DNA from: Pseudomonas sp. 8Z | GTDB lineage: Bacteria > Pseudomonadota > Gammaproteobacteria > Pseudomonadales > Pseudomonadaceae | NCBI RefSeq assembly: GCF_902506535.1 | Contig: NZ_LR733827.1 | Location: forward strand, 1,758,092 to 1,822,091 | Length of the DNA: 64,000 bases | Reading direction: 5' to 3' | In this document: positions 7,344-15,677 of the stretch, one piece after another | Layout: every line of letters starts with the position of its first letter | How positions within the stretch are numbered: position 1 is the first letter of the stretch | Made by a program: the position numbers and the translations under genes | The notes under the pieces: model-generated | Database searches by the model: none | Seen by the model: only the letters and a program-made list of their open reading frames with translations | What the model was told of the DNA's origin: nothing

Positions 7344-9281
7344 ATGAACGCATTCTCCCGAAAACTAACACTATGTATTTTCATCAGCTTAGCAATGACT
7401 CCACTATCTCTATTCGCCGAGTCGAGTCAACGCTTACCGAGCACAATCCAGCAAGATGAAAGCTGGACTATAAATCTCAAAGGCGCGGACATCCGCGAAT
7501 TCATTGATCAGGTAGCAGATATTACCGGTCAAACATTTATAATTGACCCCCGTGTAAGTGGTCAGGTCACCGTTATTTCCAGCACCCCTCTGGGGGGCAC
7601 CGAGGTCTACCAACTGTTTCTGTCAGTGATGGCCACGCATGAGTTCACTGTATTGAGCCAAGGTGATCAAGCTCGCATCATTCCAAATACAGAAGCTAAA
7701 ACAGAGGCTGATAATGGTCGACCGGCACCTGATCGCTTAGAAACCCGGCTAATACAGATGCAACATATCCCGGTAGCAGATCTCATTCCATTGGTGACGC
7801 CACTGGTTCCGGAATATGGCTACTTGACGGCAGTCACCTCGGCCAACGCAATCATCATCAGTGACCGCAGCGCCAACATAACTCGTATCGAACAATTATT
7901 GAATCAGCTTGACCAGAACAGTTCAAACGATTACACCGTTCTTCCCCTGCAGCATGCCTGGGTCATGGATATTGCAGAAGTGCTCAATACAAGCATGGAG
8001 CGCGGCCAAGCCAAGGGGACGAGTACCACCCAAATAGTGGCCGATGCACGGACTAACCGCCTGATCCTAATTGGGCCAGCAGATGCCCGTTCCAAACTAG
8101 TCACACTGGCACAGTCGCTGGATACACCATCCAGCCGCTCAAACAGCACTCGCGTCATTCGTCTACGTCACAGCGATGCCAAATCCCTAGCAGATACGCT
8201 CAGCGCCCTATCTGAAGGCCTGAAAGACCATGGAGGAAAGGCAATTACCAATCCATCCAGCATCCTCATTCGTGCAGATGAAAGCCTCAACGCCCTGGTT
8301 CTGCTGGCTGCCCCAGATACGCTTATCGCTCTTGAGGAAATCGTACGCCAGTTGGATATTCCGCGTACTCAGGTCATGGTCGAAGCAGCAATTGTCGAAG
8401 TATCCGGTGATATTACCGACGCGCTAGGAGTGCAATGGGCGGTTGACGCGCGCAGCCAGAGTGGCGGGCTCGGCAGTTTAGGCGGCAGTAATTTTACGGG
8501 CACTGGTCTCTCTGTGGGCACCGTTTTACAAGCCATTCAAAACGATGAACTCCCCAGCAGCCTTCCTGACGGCGCAATTCTAGGCATTGGCAGTGACAAT
8601 TTCGGCGCTCTGATCACCGCATTATCTGCCAATACCAAGAGTAATCTGCTATCTACTCCAAGCCTACTTACCTTGGACAACCAGCAAGCGGAGATCCTTG
8701 TTGGGCAAAACGTTCCCTTTCAAACAGGCTCCTACACGACCGATGCATCAGGCGCAGGAAACCCCTTCACCACCATTGAGCGTAAAGACATTGGCGTCAC
8801 CCTCAAAGTAACCCCCAGCGTCAATGAAGGTGCAACGCTGAGACTGGCCATTGAACAAGAAATCTCATCCATCGCCCCCAGTACAAGCCTCAATGCCCAA
8901 GCCGTAGACCTGGTGACCAACAAGCGCATGATCAAAAGCACCGTACTCGCGGAGGACGGCCAGGTAATTGTGATTGGCGGACTCATTCAGGACGATGTTA
9001 CAGAGTCTATCTCCAAGGTGCCTTTGCTCGGAGATATACCGTTGCTGGGCCGCCTGTTCCAATCCACTCGTGAGTCACACGTCAAACGCAATCTAATGGT
9101 TTTCCTGCGACCCACCGTAATACGAGACAGCGCAGGGCTTGCAGCACTATCGGGCAAGAAATACAGCGACCTTCATATCCTCAGCAATGGAACCAGTGAA
9201 CAAGGTTACCCCAGCATCCTGCCTCGCGATCGCCATAAGCTATTCGATAGACAAGAGAACGCCACGATAGACTTTCAATAA
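7344..9281 (+). CDS. Orphan type II secretion secretin (GspD/XqhA-like)
   Basis: 645-residue outer-membrane secretin. A signal peptide (about residues 1-25, ending LFA-ES) is followed by the N0 domain (WTINLKGADIREFIDQVADI, about residues 42-110), the N1-N3 ring domains (about 130-350, each with the repeated NALIV-like strand: ANAIIISD, TNRLILIG, LNALVLLA), and the secretin pore domain (about 370-600) with the VPFQTGSYTT and DIGVTLKVTPSV signatures. The C-terminal S-domain region is short and no lipobox is present. No gspC, E, F, G or other secretion gene is nearby, so it stands alone like P. aeruginosa xqhA. Base composition is lower in GC than the surrounding core. A GGAAGC site lies about 12 bases ahead of the ATG. 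It could pair with a type II apparatus encoded elsewhere. Confidence 0.85.
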   Translation: MNAFSRKLTLCIFISLAMTPLSLFAESSQRLPSTIQQDESWTINLKGADIREFIDQVADITGQTFIIDPRVSGQVTVISSTPLGGTEVYQLFLSVMATHEFTVLSQGDQARIIPNTEAKTEADNGRPAPDRLETRLIQMQHIPVADLIPLVTPLVPEYGYLTAVTSANAIIISDRSANITRIEQLLNQLDQNSSNDYTVLPLQHAWVMDIAEVLNTSMERGQAKGTSTTQIVADARTNRLILIGPADARSKLVTLAQSLDTPSSRSNSTRVIRLRHSDAKSLADTLSALSEGLKDHGGKAITNPSSILIRADESLNALVLLAAPDTLIALEEIVRQLDIPRTQVMVEAAIVEVSGDITDALGVQWAVDARSQSGGLGSLGGSNFTGTGLSVGTVLQAIQNDELPSSLPDGAILGIGSDNFGALITALSANTKSNLLSTPSLLTLDNQQAEILVGQNVPFQTGSYTTDASGAGNPFTTIERKDIGVTLKVTPSVNEGATLRLAIEQEISSIAPSTSLNAQAVDLVTNKRMIKSTVLAEDGQVIVIGGLIQDDVTESISKVPLLGDIPLLGRLFQSTRESHVKRNLMVFLRPTVIRDSAGLAALSGKKYSDLHILSNGTSEQGYPSILPRDRHKLFDRQENATIDFQ

Positions 9282-9397
9282 AGAAGGATCAAAAATTCAG
9301 TCATTTTTGAGACAGGGGATCCCACGCGCTTGCCAATGAAGCAGATGCCCTCGCCGACTCATAATACACTTCCATACCAAACCAAGAAAAACAGCCA

Positions 9398-9564
9398 TTA
9401 TTATTGCGGTACCAAGACGCATATCGGGGCGATGTGGAGTCAGGATTATTGCATCACGGCCATGTTACGGCAGCCGATGTTGCGGGCATAACTCTGGCGG
9501 GCAAACGTCTACACGACGAAGAGAACATAGTGGCGGCTGATACCTGCCATTCAGGGATGGTCTG
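9398..9564 (+). pseudogene. IS5-family transposase relic, middle part
   Basis: Translating with one frameshift near 9428 gives YYCGTKTHIG, then GDVESGLLHHGHVTAADVAG, then GKRLHDEENIVAADT, the catalytic-core segment of IS5-group DDE transposases. The frame ends at a stop near 9573. Neither end of the element is recognisable. Confidence 0.65.
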
Positions 9565-9700
9565 AAGTAGCCCTACATTTCCGTGTTGACTTCGGCCTCT
9601 GCCGATTTTGAACGCACCCACCAATCAAAACCGGTCAGTTTGTCCGCTCAGCTCTCCGTTTTGGGCCGTCACGAGCACCTCGTAGCGGCCATTCCCCATA

Positions 9701-10036
9701 TTACAGGTGTACCTCTCCTGCGGTAGTCAGCAAATGTCGGCGCGCTATCCATAGGTTCGACAGGGCAAACAAGGTCATCAGCTGAGTCCCGTTCTTCACC
9801 AGGCCTCGGAAGCGCGTTTTCACATGACCAAACTGCCGCTTGATCACCCGGAATAGGTGTTCAACCTTGGAATGCACTTGGGCCCCGGCTTTCTCAATAT
9901 TGCGCTTGGCGTTGTAGAGCGGGTTGATCTTGCCCAGCTTCTTATACGTGCTACGATGCGCTGCAATCTGCCAAAAGACTTCGCGCCCTTCATACTCGAG
10001 TCGCTTCTCGAATCCGGTATAACCCGCACTTTCAAA
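9701..10036 (-). pseudogene. IS5-family transposase relic, C-terminal part
   Basis: Continuous minus-strand frame of about 110 codons beginning AGYTGFEKRLEYEGREVFWQ, then RSTYKKLGKINPLYNAKRNI, then VEHLFRVIKRQFGHVKTRFR (containing the conserved Glu of the DDE triad), and ending LLTTAGEVHL with stop TAA at 9701-9703. It is the 3' third of an IS5-type transposase. It joins in sequence where the plus-strand relic at 9398-9564 leaves off, but in opposite orientation, so either one copy was broken and inverted or two copies decayed here. The N-terminus is missing at about 10,036. The remainder of 9282-10,186 shows no gene. Confidence 0.8.
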
Positions 10037-10040
10037 GAAG

Positions 10041-10066
10041 GGTGGATAAGCAAAGCGCTATCCACC
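10041..10066. repeat. Short hairpin repeat
   Basis: GGTGGATA and TATCCACC separated by 10 bases, a palindrome type common in the P. mendocina/pseudoalcaligenes group. It marks the left limit of the recognisable transposase relic. Confidence 0.6.
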
Positions 10067-10186
10067 GTTGCCAGTTATTAACCCGCACGAAGCCTGAAAT
10101 AGAAAGAAACCGACTAAGGGCACCTTCATCCGCATCAAGTCACTGAACAAAAAGCGCTCATCTATCTCCTCGCCAGCAACTTTAAC

Positions 10187-10570
10187 CTAGTAATTCTGCA
10201 ATTCAACTTTGATATCAAGAGCTAATTGATCAACACTTGGTGTAACACCTTTTCCACTCAAAACAAAGAAAACCCCTGGAAGCATTCCATCAGATTTTAG
10301 CCTAGGTAGCAGATCATTCAAGAGCTCATCCAAGCTAAAAGATTTTGGCTCATACCCCGCCCATTCATTTTCAGCACAGGCTTCAGCATATTCTTTAGCC
10401 GGCCACATCGGGAAAACAGTCGCTCCATCATCAGTGCCAGCAAGAGCCCATCCCTCCATATAGAGGCCCCATACTTCCTGCCAGTCCGAGACAACCTTCA
10501 CAAAATACTGATACCGCTCCTCACCCGTCAAAGCAATTATAGCCGCTAGCTGTTTAGGGTTTATTCTCAT
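10187..10570 (-). CDS. DUF2750 protein, probable immunity protein
   Basis: 127-residue soluble protein. The middle and end carry the pattern I associate with DUF2750: VFPMWPAKEYAEACAENEWA, then a predicted helix with LDELLNDLLPRLKSDG and a final LALDIKVELQNY. There is no signal peptide, so it is cytoplasmic. It begins 10 bp after the stop of the rhs gene on the same strand, with AGAGGTGGAAG as ribosome site; a small cytoplasmic protein directly downstream of a polymorphic toxin is the standard place for the cognate immunity gene. The function is inferred from this position only. Codon use is AT-richer than in the core genes. Confidence 0.72.
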   Translation of the reverse strand: MRINPKQLAAIIALTGEERYQYFVKVVSDWQEVWGLYMEGWALAGTDDGATVFPMWPAKEYAEACAENEWAGYEPKSFSLDELLNDLLPRLKSDGMLPGVFFVLSGKGVTPSVDQLALDIKVELQNY

Positions 10571-10580
10571 CTTCCACCTC

Positions 10581-13500
10581 TTAATCTAAAGGGCGTTCTC
10601 TATTGGCACGCCCAAAGTCATCGTATTTATGCTGAAGCCGATGTAGATCTCTATCTTGAAGGTTAGAATGCTTATAGCTATAACCCTTGGCCGCCTCTCG
10701 CCCACGTTCATGAGCGAGATCTTTTCCAGGCGGATTTCGAATACTTGATCGCTGACCACGCTCAATCGAGTTGATCTCCTGTTTTATCCATCCACGATCC
10801 GCTTTTCCTAACCTATCATCATTTGCCAATTCACGCAGTCGGGACTGCTTTCCGGCTCGACCTACATTACTTACAACACCAGTACTTTTAACAGGCCCAC
10901 TATTAACCAACTCTCCCTGCGGAGTCAGGCCTCGCGTGGTGCCAGTAATAGGGCCCAACGCACCGTCACCCACAAAGATTCTCGTCTCAAACCCCGGCAC
11001 CGAAGGCCCACTTCCAGGCAACTCCTCCGACATACGCCCATCAGGGTCGATGAAGCGCATAGGATTGTTATTAGCATAAACGTAACGATTGAAACTAATC
11101 GCACTTTCCGGATTAACCTCAGCTGGATCAATGGCCAGAAAACGCCCCACGACGGGGTCGTAGTACCGCGCTCCGGCATACACCAGACCGTTGGCATCGT
11201 CCTGCATATGCCCCGTATAGCCGATGCTGCCTACATCCGCTCCACCCTCCGCCTGCCGCTCACCGTAAGGTCTGAAGTGTGCACGCCATTCCAGTTCGCC
11301 CTGGGCGTTGCTCGTCGCCACTGGAGAGCCCAGGTGATCGTTGTGGTAATACAGTCGGCCGTCGCTGCCATCGTGGGCGATCAGTTCACCGCCTGCATGG
11401 ATGTACTCCTTGCGCTTACCAGTAGACAGATCCTCTTCCAGCATCAAGCCCAGCTGACCGTAGAAGCTGACGGTACGGGCACCATCAGCCTGCTCCAGCA
11501 GCACCCGCATGCCCTTGCCGTCATAGCTGAAGCGCTGATCGGGTGCGCTGGCACAGTTGGCCTTGGGCTGGATGCACAGGCTGCTAAGTTGGCCCGCACT
11601 GTCATAGGCATACGTGCTACGGGCTTGCAGGACATTGCCCTTGGCGTCGTAACTCAGGGTCGCCGATAGACCGCCGCTCAAGCTGGCCAGGCGGCCCTTC
11701 GCATCGTAAGCATAGGTCGTAGTCTGGCTGCCCAGCTTTCGGCTGGTAATATCGCCACGGGCGTTGTAGGCGAAGCTGTCCGCGCCCCAGGCCCCGGTAG
11801 CGCTGACCAAGCGGTTAAGGGCGTCGTAACCCAGAGTTTGGGTATAGGCCGCATCCCGCAGATCAGTAATTTTTGTGAGATTACTGGTCGCGTCATAGCC
11901 ATACTGCAGGGCCAACAGGGTATCGCTGCCACCGACTGAACGCTGGGTAGGACGCAGGCGGTTGGCATCCAGGCTGATGCTCAGGCTGCGACCGTTACCG
12001 TAGGTCAGCCCTTTCAGGCTGCCGTTGGCGTGATAACTCAGCGTACTGGCGAAATCCCCCACTTTGGTCGCCTGGCCGTAAGTGTTTGGTGCCAATTCCA
12101 CCAGGAGGCCACTCGGGTAACCGACACCGGTCAGCGCATCGAGCGCATTGTAGGCATAGGCTGCGGCATAGCCCTTGCCCAGCGACGTCAACTTCAGGGT
12201 TTCGCTCAGCAGATTGCCATGACTGTCATAGGTGTAACGCCTGTCTGTTCCCGCGAAGACCTCAGAAAGCACCCTTCCTGCCAGGTCGTAGCCGTATTCG
12301 AGTGCGGTGCCGTCGGCATAGGTGATCTTTTTCAGGCGATTGCGTGCATCGTAGGCATATTGATCCGCTGCGGTGGTACCCACCTTTTTACTGAGTACGT
12401 TGCCAACGCCATCGCGGGTGTAGGCAGTCGTGCCAGTTTCCGGGTTGCTCTCGCTGGCGACAAAGCCCTTGGCGTCATAGGTGTAGGCGCGGCTCAGGCC
12501 GCCCTGGGCAATGGCCGTCGTGCGCCCGAGGTTGTCAATGGTGATGCTGGTGACGTTGCTGCCCGGTTCGGTGACCTTGACAAGGTGGCGTTCATCCGGG
12601 TCGCCGAAGGCAACGTACTCACGTACGGTGGCATTACCACGTTCATCGGTCGTAGTTATCGTCTTGGAGCCATAGCTCAGGCTGATGGTGGAACCATCGG
12701 CATGAGTGGTCTTGGTCAGTCGGTTCAAGGCGTCATATTCGAACCTTTCACCCGATGCCGATACAGAGGAGAAATTGGGATTGGACTGGAAAGTGCGCTG
12801 CCCCGCTGGCGAATAGGTCGCCGTGACAATGATGGGCTGAACTGTCGCACCGCCACTTTCGGTCTGTTTCAGTAACTGGCCAAGTTCATTGTACTCACGA
12901 ACCCGTTTGTATGCGCCACGGGTCAATGTCTCGATATTATTGCTGCCAAAGCTGTAGTTGATAATTGTTTTTGAAGCAGCGCCTTTGGGCGGGGTAATAC
13001 TGGTCAGCCGTTCACCCTTGTCGTAGGTATAACTGGTAGTTTGACCCATGACATCTTTAACAGAGGCAACTGTTCCTGACTCGTTCACCGTCCGAGTGAG
13101 AACACCGCCATCAGGGTAGGTTTCCTTGCGCGGGACACCTCGGTAGTAATTCTCATAGCGCGTCACCCGACCGTTGGCGTCGGTTAGTGAATTCAAGTCT
13201 CCAGAGCCAGTATAAGTATACTTTGTCACCACGCCATAGCGACTTTCCTGAGAAACTTTGCCGCTGGAAGTATAGCTGTATTTGATGCTACCTGTTACGC
13301 CGGAGGTAGTTTGTGAAGCGATCTTGCCAAGCACCCATTTACCGCCAGGCAAGGTATAGCTGTTAGTGATTGTTCTCGATTTATCTCCACTTTCCACTAC
13401 TGTTACGGGCTGACCATTGGAGTCATAGGTGTAGCTAGTCGTATAGGTACCCGACTGACTAATAACCTTCTTTGCCAAGACAGGGGCACGCGTATAGTTC

Positions 13501-14918
13501 TCAACCAGCAAGCTGTAGCGGCGCATTTCATTTTGCACGGAAATATTCTGTGAATCCCACGAATACGTTTCTGAACGAAGCGCTCCATTACAACTCTTGG
13601 ATATTTCCTTCCTCATTAGTAGACCGATGGTCCATAGACCTCTATCCACTGCGGAAACTCCGTTGGCGATGCTATTAGCACCAACATGCTCATAACGTAT
13701 GCATTGATCAGGACCTTTCTCGACGGTCACATCATTCTTATTGAAACCCTTGGTATAGGTATAACTCCATGTATAAGCACCATGAGAGCCTCCACGAATC
13801 GAAGATATCCGGCGCTCCGTGACAATATTAACCTTATCAGAAGGATCAGCCCCCATCTGCTTATAGTCGTACTTATAACTAACATTTAAACCTAACGGAG
13901 TCCTCATGGTTCCCATCGAAAAGCGCCCCGCTGACGTCCCTACTATCGTATTACTATCGTTGTAGGTATAACGCCAATCTGTATCATCAGGATTGGAGAC
14001 GCGGGTCAGATATTGCGCCTTAGCTCCCACGCTGTAAGCGGCATCAGAGAACGTATAACTAACAACTCTGCTCCCGCTACTGATACTGGAAATAAGCGCT
14101 TTATTGGACGAAGCATTCTGGTAATTAAACGTAACCGTACGTCCATCTGACGCGCTGACGCGAGTGAGCAGATGATGGGGGGCATAAAGATTAGCAGATG
14201 TAATGTTGTAATCGATATCCAGCCTATTCCCCGATAAGTCTTCTATACGGGTAACAAAATAGGTACGAAACTGAAGCCCTGGAGCAACAGTACCCTTGAG
14301 ATTGAACGTATATTTCAAACCTTCAGGAGAATGGAGGATGATCCCACCATACCCCTTGTTCTCGGAAACAGGTAGGCACGTTGCAATCCAACGGGACTTG
14401 GTAATAAACGCCTGAGTTGAACCATTACCGTTGGCAAGAACTTCACGAGAGCCATCCGGCAATTCCAACACTGGATTCAGGTTGGTGGCAACCTGACCTA
14501 TTTGACAGACTTTATTATTTGAACCGGCAGCCAGTGATTTATATGTTTCTGACACCCAGACCCGACCAAAGTGGATGTCCCAACCTGTTCCGAACGGCGT
14601 TCGACCAGTGTAACCATTACTGTATGGGCCTGCTCTATTGGTGACGCCCTGATAGTTACGGATAATTTCTATATCTAGACCACCATTGCCTGGAACTACG
14701 AGATCCTTGTGGACTATTTTCAGCGCACCCGTAAATGGGTCTACTCGATCTACGCTTTCACTCACGCCGAACGCACGTTTCAAAGAAAAACCAGGATCTT
14801 GATACAAACCCAAGTCGGCAGAATTGAAAGACTCTGCCGTATGCCCAAACGAGGAGAATATTGATAAAAATATAGAAATTATGAACGAGAAGGCGTAACG
14901 CAAGATTTTTTGCGTCAT
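10581..14918 (-). CDS. Rhs/YD-repeat toxin with variable C-terminal domain
   Basis: 1445-residue Rhs-family protein. A hydrophobic signal peptide (about residues 1-27, ending GHTA-ES) is followed by the segment DPFTGALKIVHKDLVVPGNG (DUF6531-like start of the shell), many YD repeats (GYDxxGRL, YTYDSHGNLLSE and similar, about residues 350-1220), and the core-ending motif GARYYDPVVGRFLAIDP. The hallmark DPDGR at about 1291-1295 ends the conserved core. The last 150 residues (encoded by 10,584-11,033) are the toxin tip, with basic, His-rich sequence including PPGKDLAHERGREAAKGYSY and DLHRLQHKYDDFGRANRE. That resembles the toxin-type-8 group (predicted RNase) from memory, unverified. No PAAR or VgrG partner is present, and the signal peptide argues for Sec export rather than a type VI effector. 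The ATG follows AAAGGAATTAGTC. The central core looks richer in GC than either end. Confidence 0.9.
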   Translation of the reverse strand: MTQKILRYAFSFIISIFLSIFSSFGHTAESFNSADLGLYQDPGFSLKRAFGVSESVDRVDPFTGALKIVHKDLVVPGNGGLDIEIIRNYQGVTNRAGPYSNGYTGRTPFGTGWDIHFGRVWVSETYKSLAAGSNNKVCQIGQVATNLNPVLELPDGSREVLANGNGSTQAFITKSRWIATCLPVSENKGYGGIILHSPEGLKYTFNLKGTVAPGLQFRTYFVTRIEDLSGNRLDIDYNITSANLYAPHHLLTRVSASDGRTVTFNYQNASSNKALISSISSGSRVVSYTFSDAAYSVGAKAQYLTRVSNPDDTDWRYTYNDSNTIVGTSAGRFSMGTMRTPLGLNVSYKYDYKQMGADPSDKVNIVTERRISSIRGGSHGAYTWSYTYTKGFNKNDVTVEKGPDQCIRYEHVGANSIANGVSAVDRGLWTIGLLMRKEISKSCNGALRSETYSWDSQNISVQNEMRRYSLLVENYTRAPVLAKKVISQSGTYTTSYTYDSNGQPVTVVESGDKSRTITNSYTLPGGKWVLGKIASQTTSGVTGSIKYSYTSSGKVSQESRYGVVTKYTYTGSGDLNSLTDANGRVTRYENYYRGVPRKETYPDGGVLTRTVNESGTVASVKDVMGQTTSYTYDKGERLTSITPPKGAASKTIINYSFGSNNIETLTRGAYKRVREYNELGQLLKQTESGGATVQPIIVTATYSPAGQRTFQSNPNFSSVSASGERFEYDALNRLTKTTHADGSTISLSYGSKTITTTDERGNATVREYVAFGDPDERHLVKVTEPGSNVTSITIDNLGRTTAIAQGGLSRAYTYDAKGFVASESNPETGTTAYTRDGVGNVLSKKVGTTAADQYAYDARNRLKKITYADGTALEYGYDLAGRVLSEVFAGTDRRYTYDSHGNLLSETLKLTSLGKGYAAAYAYNALDALTGVGYPSGLLVELAPNTYGQATKVGDFASTLSYHANGSLKGLTYGNGRSLSISLDANRLRPTQRSVGGSDTLLALQYGYDATSNLTKITDLRDAAYTQTLGYDALNRLVSATGAWGADSFAYNARGDITSRKLGSQTTTYAYDAKGRLASLSGGLSATLSYDAKGNVLQARSTYAYDSAGQLSSLCIQPKANCASAPDQRFSYDGKGMRVLLEQADGARTVSFYGQLGLMLEEDLSTGKRKEYIHAGGELIAHDGSDGRLYYHNDHLGSPVATSNAQGELEWRAHFRPYGERQAEGGADVGSIGYTGHMQDDANGLVYAGARYYDPVVGRFLAIDPAEVNPESAISFNRYVYANNNPMRFIDPDGRMSEELPGSGPSVPGFETRIFVGDGALGPITGTTRGLTPQGELVNSGPVKSTGVVSNVGRAGKQSRLRELANDDRLGKADRGWIKQEINSIERGQRSSIRNPPGKDLAHERGREAAKGYSYKHSNLQDRDLHRLQHKYDDFGRANRERPLD

Positions 14919-14975
14919 GACTAATTCCTTTTAGTAACGAGTCCAAGGCCATGATGGCTGAAACATGACGCAGAC

Positions 14976-15004
14976 CGTATACATTAACCCACAATCCACG
15001 TCAA
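14976..15004 (-). promoter_or_regulatory. Sigma-70 type promoter of the rhs gene
   Basis: On the minus strand TTGACG (14,999-15,004) and TATACG (14,976-14,981) are separated by exactly 17 bases, about 55 bp upstream of the rhs start codon. The region 15,005-15,280 holds no gene that I can support. Confidence 0.55.
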
Positions 15005-15280
15005 TCACCACTTGATCAAGTCCATGATTTCAGATTGTTGTGGATAATTCTTCTCAAGGTTCTGGCCAGTGCCGCCATCTAGGGGCACCCCTAAAAACCC
15101 AATTCTGACCTGAAAACAAAACGTGGCGAGGTGACCAGCACAAAGAATATGCGGTCAGTACCTCTCGCAATGGGGTAATGCAGACCAGAGAAACCGGCCT
15201 ATTGGTATCTTTACGCCATTTCCAGCAGGCTCGACATCCTTTCAGGTTGTACACCGCTGATTTGATCGTCGGACCAAACT

Positions 15281-15672
15281 GCTACCGCGCCAAACTCTCC
15301 GGACCACTACTCGACCGCATCGACCTGCACCTGACCGTAGCCCGCGAAAGCACGGCCTTACAGGCCAGCAGTCAGGACGGCGAAACCACGGCACAAGCGG
15401 CAGCCAAGGTCGCCGCCGCGCGTCAGCGCCAGCTACGGCGCCAAGGTGTAGCCAACGCGTTCCTCGACCTGCCCGGCCTGCGCCAGCACTGCCACCTGCA
15501 GGACGCCGACCGCCAGTGGCTGGAAAACGCCTGCGAACGCTTAGGCCTATCGCTGCGTGCCGCCCACCGGGTTATCAAGGTGGCACGCACCCTGGCGGAT
15601 CTGGACGGGGCTGACGTCATCGCTCGCCAACATGTGGCCGAGGCGCTGCAATACCGCCCCAGCCAGGGTTAA
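15281..15672 (+). pseudogene. comM: Truncated second copy of comM 3' end
   Basis: About 130 codons in the same frame and orientation as comM, from YRAKLSGPLLDRIDLHLTVA to a stop after QYRPSQG. It has no start, chelatase domain or ATPase core, so it cannot work alone. It is nearly identical to 6643-6940 of the intact gene, then diverges. It lies 5 bp before the end of the convergent chemoreceptor gene, so this copy probably marks the original chromosomal position of the comM stop codon. Confidence 0.92.
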
Positions 15673-15677
15673 TTGCC

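Larger units (their letters stand above)
7035..15280. mobile_element. Accessory island inserted at comM
   Basis: About 8.2 kb lying between the intact comM and a truncated second comM 3' end. GC content is visibly lower than on either side. Contents are a decayed membrane-protein frame, an orphan secretin, two IS5-type transposase relics, a DUF2750 protein and an Rhs toxin. No integrase, recombinase or complete transposase was found, so the means of arrival is unknown; homologous uptake through the comM flank is one possibility. Confidence 0.75.

Noticed and set aside
7166..7459. 97-codon plus-strand frame overlapping the start of the secretin gene
   Set aside because: It runs out of frame into the secretin, has odd composition and no recognisable motif.
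9857..10081. Plus-strand 74-codon frame
   Set aside because: It is antisense to the IS5-type transposase relic, whose frame gives clear family similarity.
15054..15254. 66-codon minus-strand frame between rhs and the comM relic
   Set aside because: No similarity recognised, no ribosome site; probably chance in island edge DNA.
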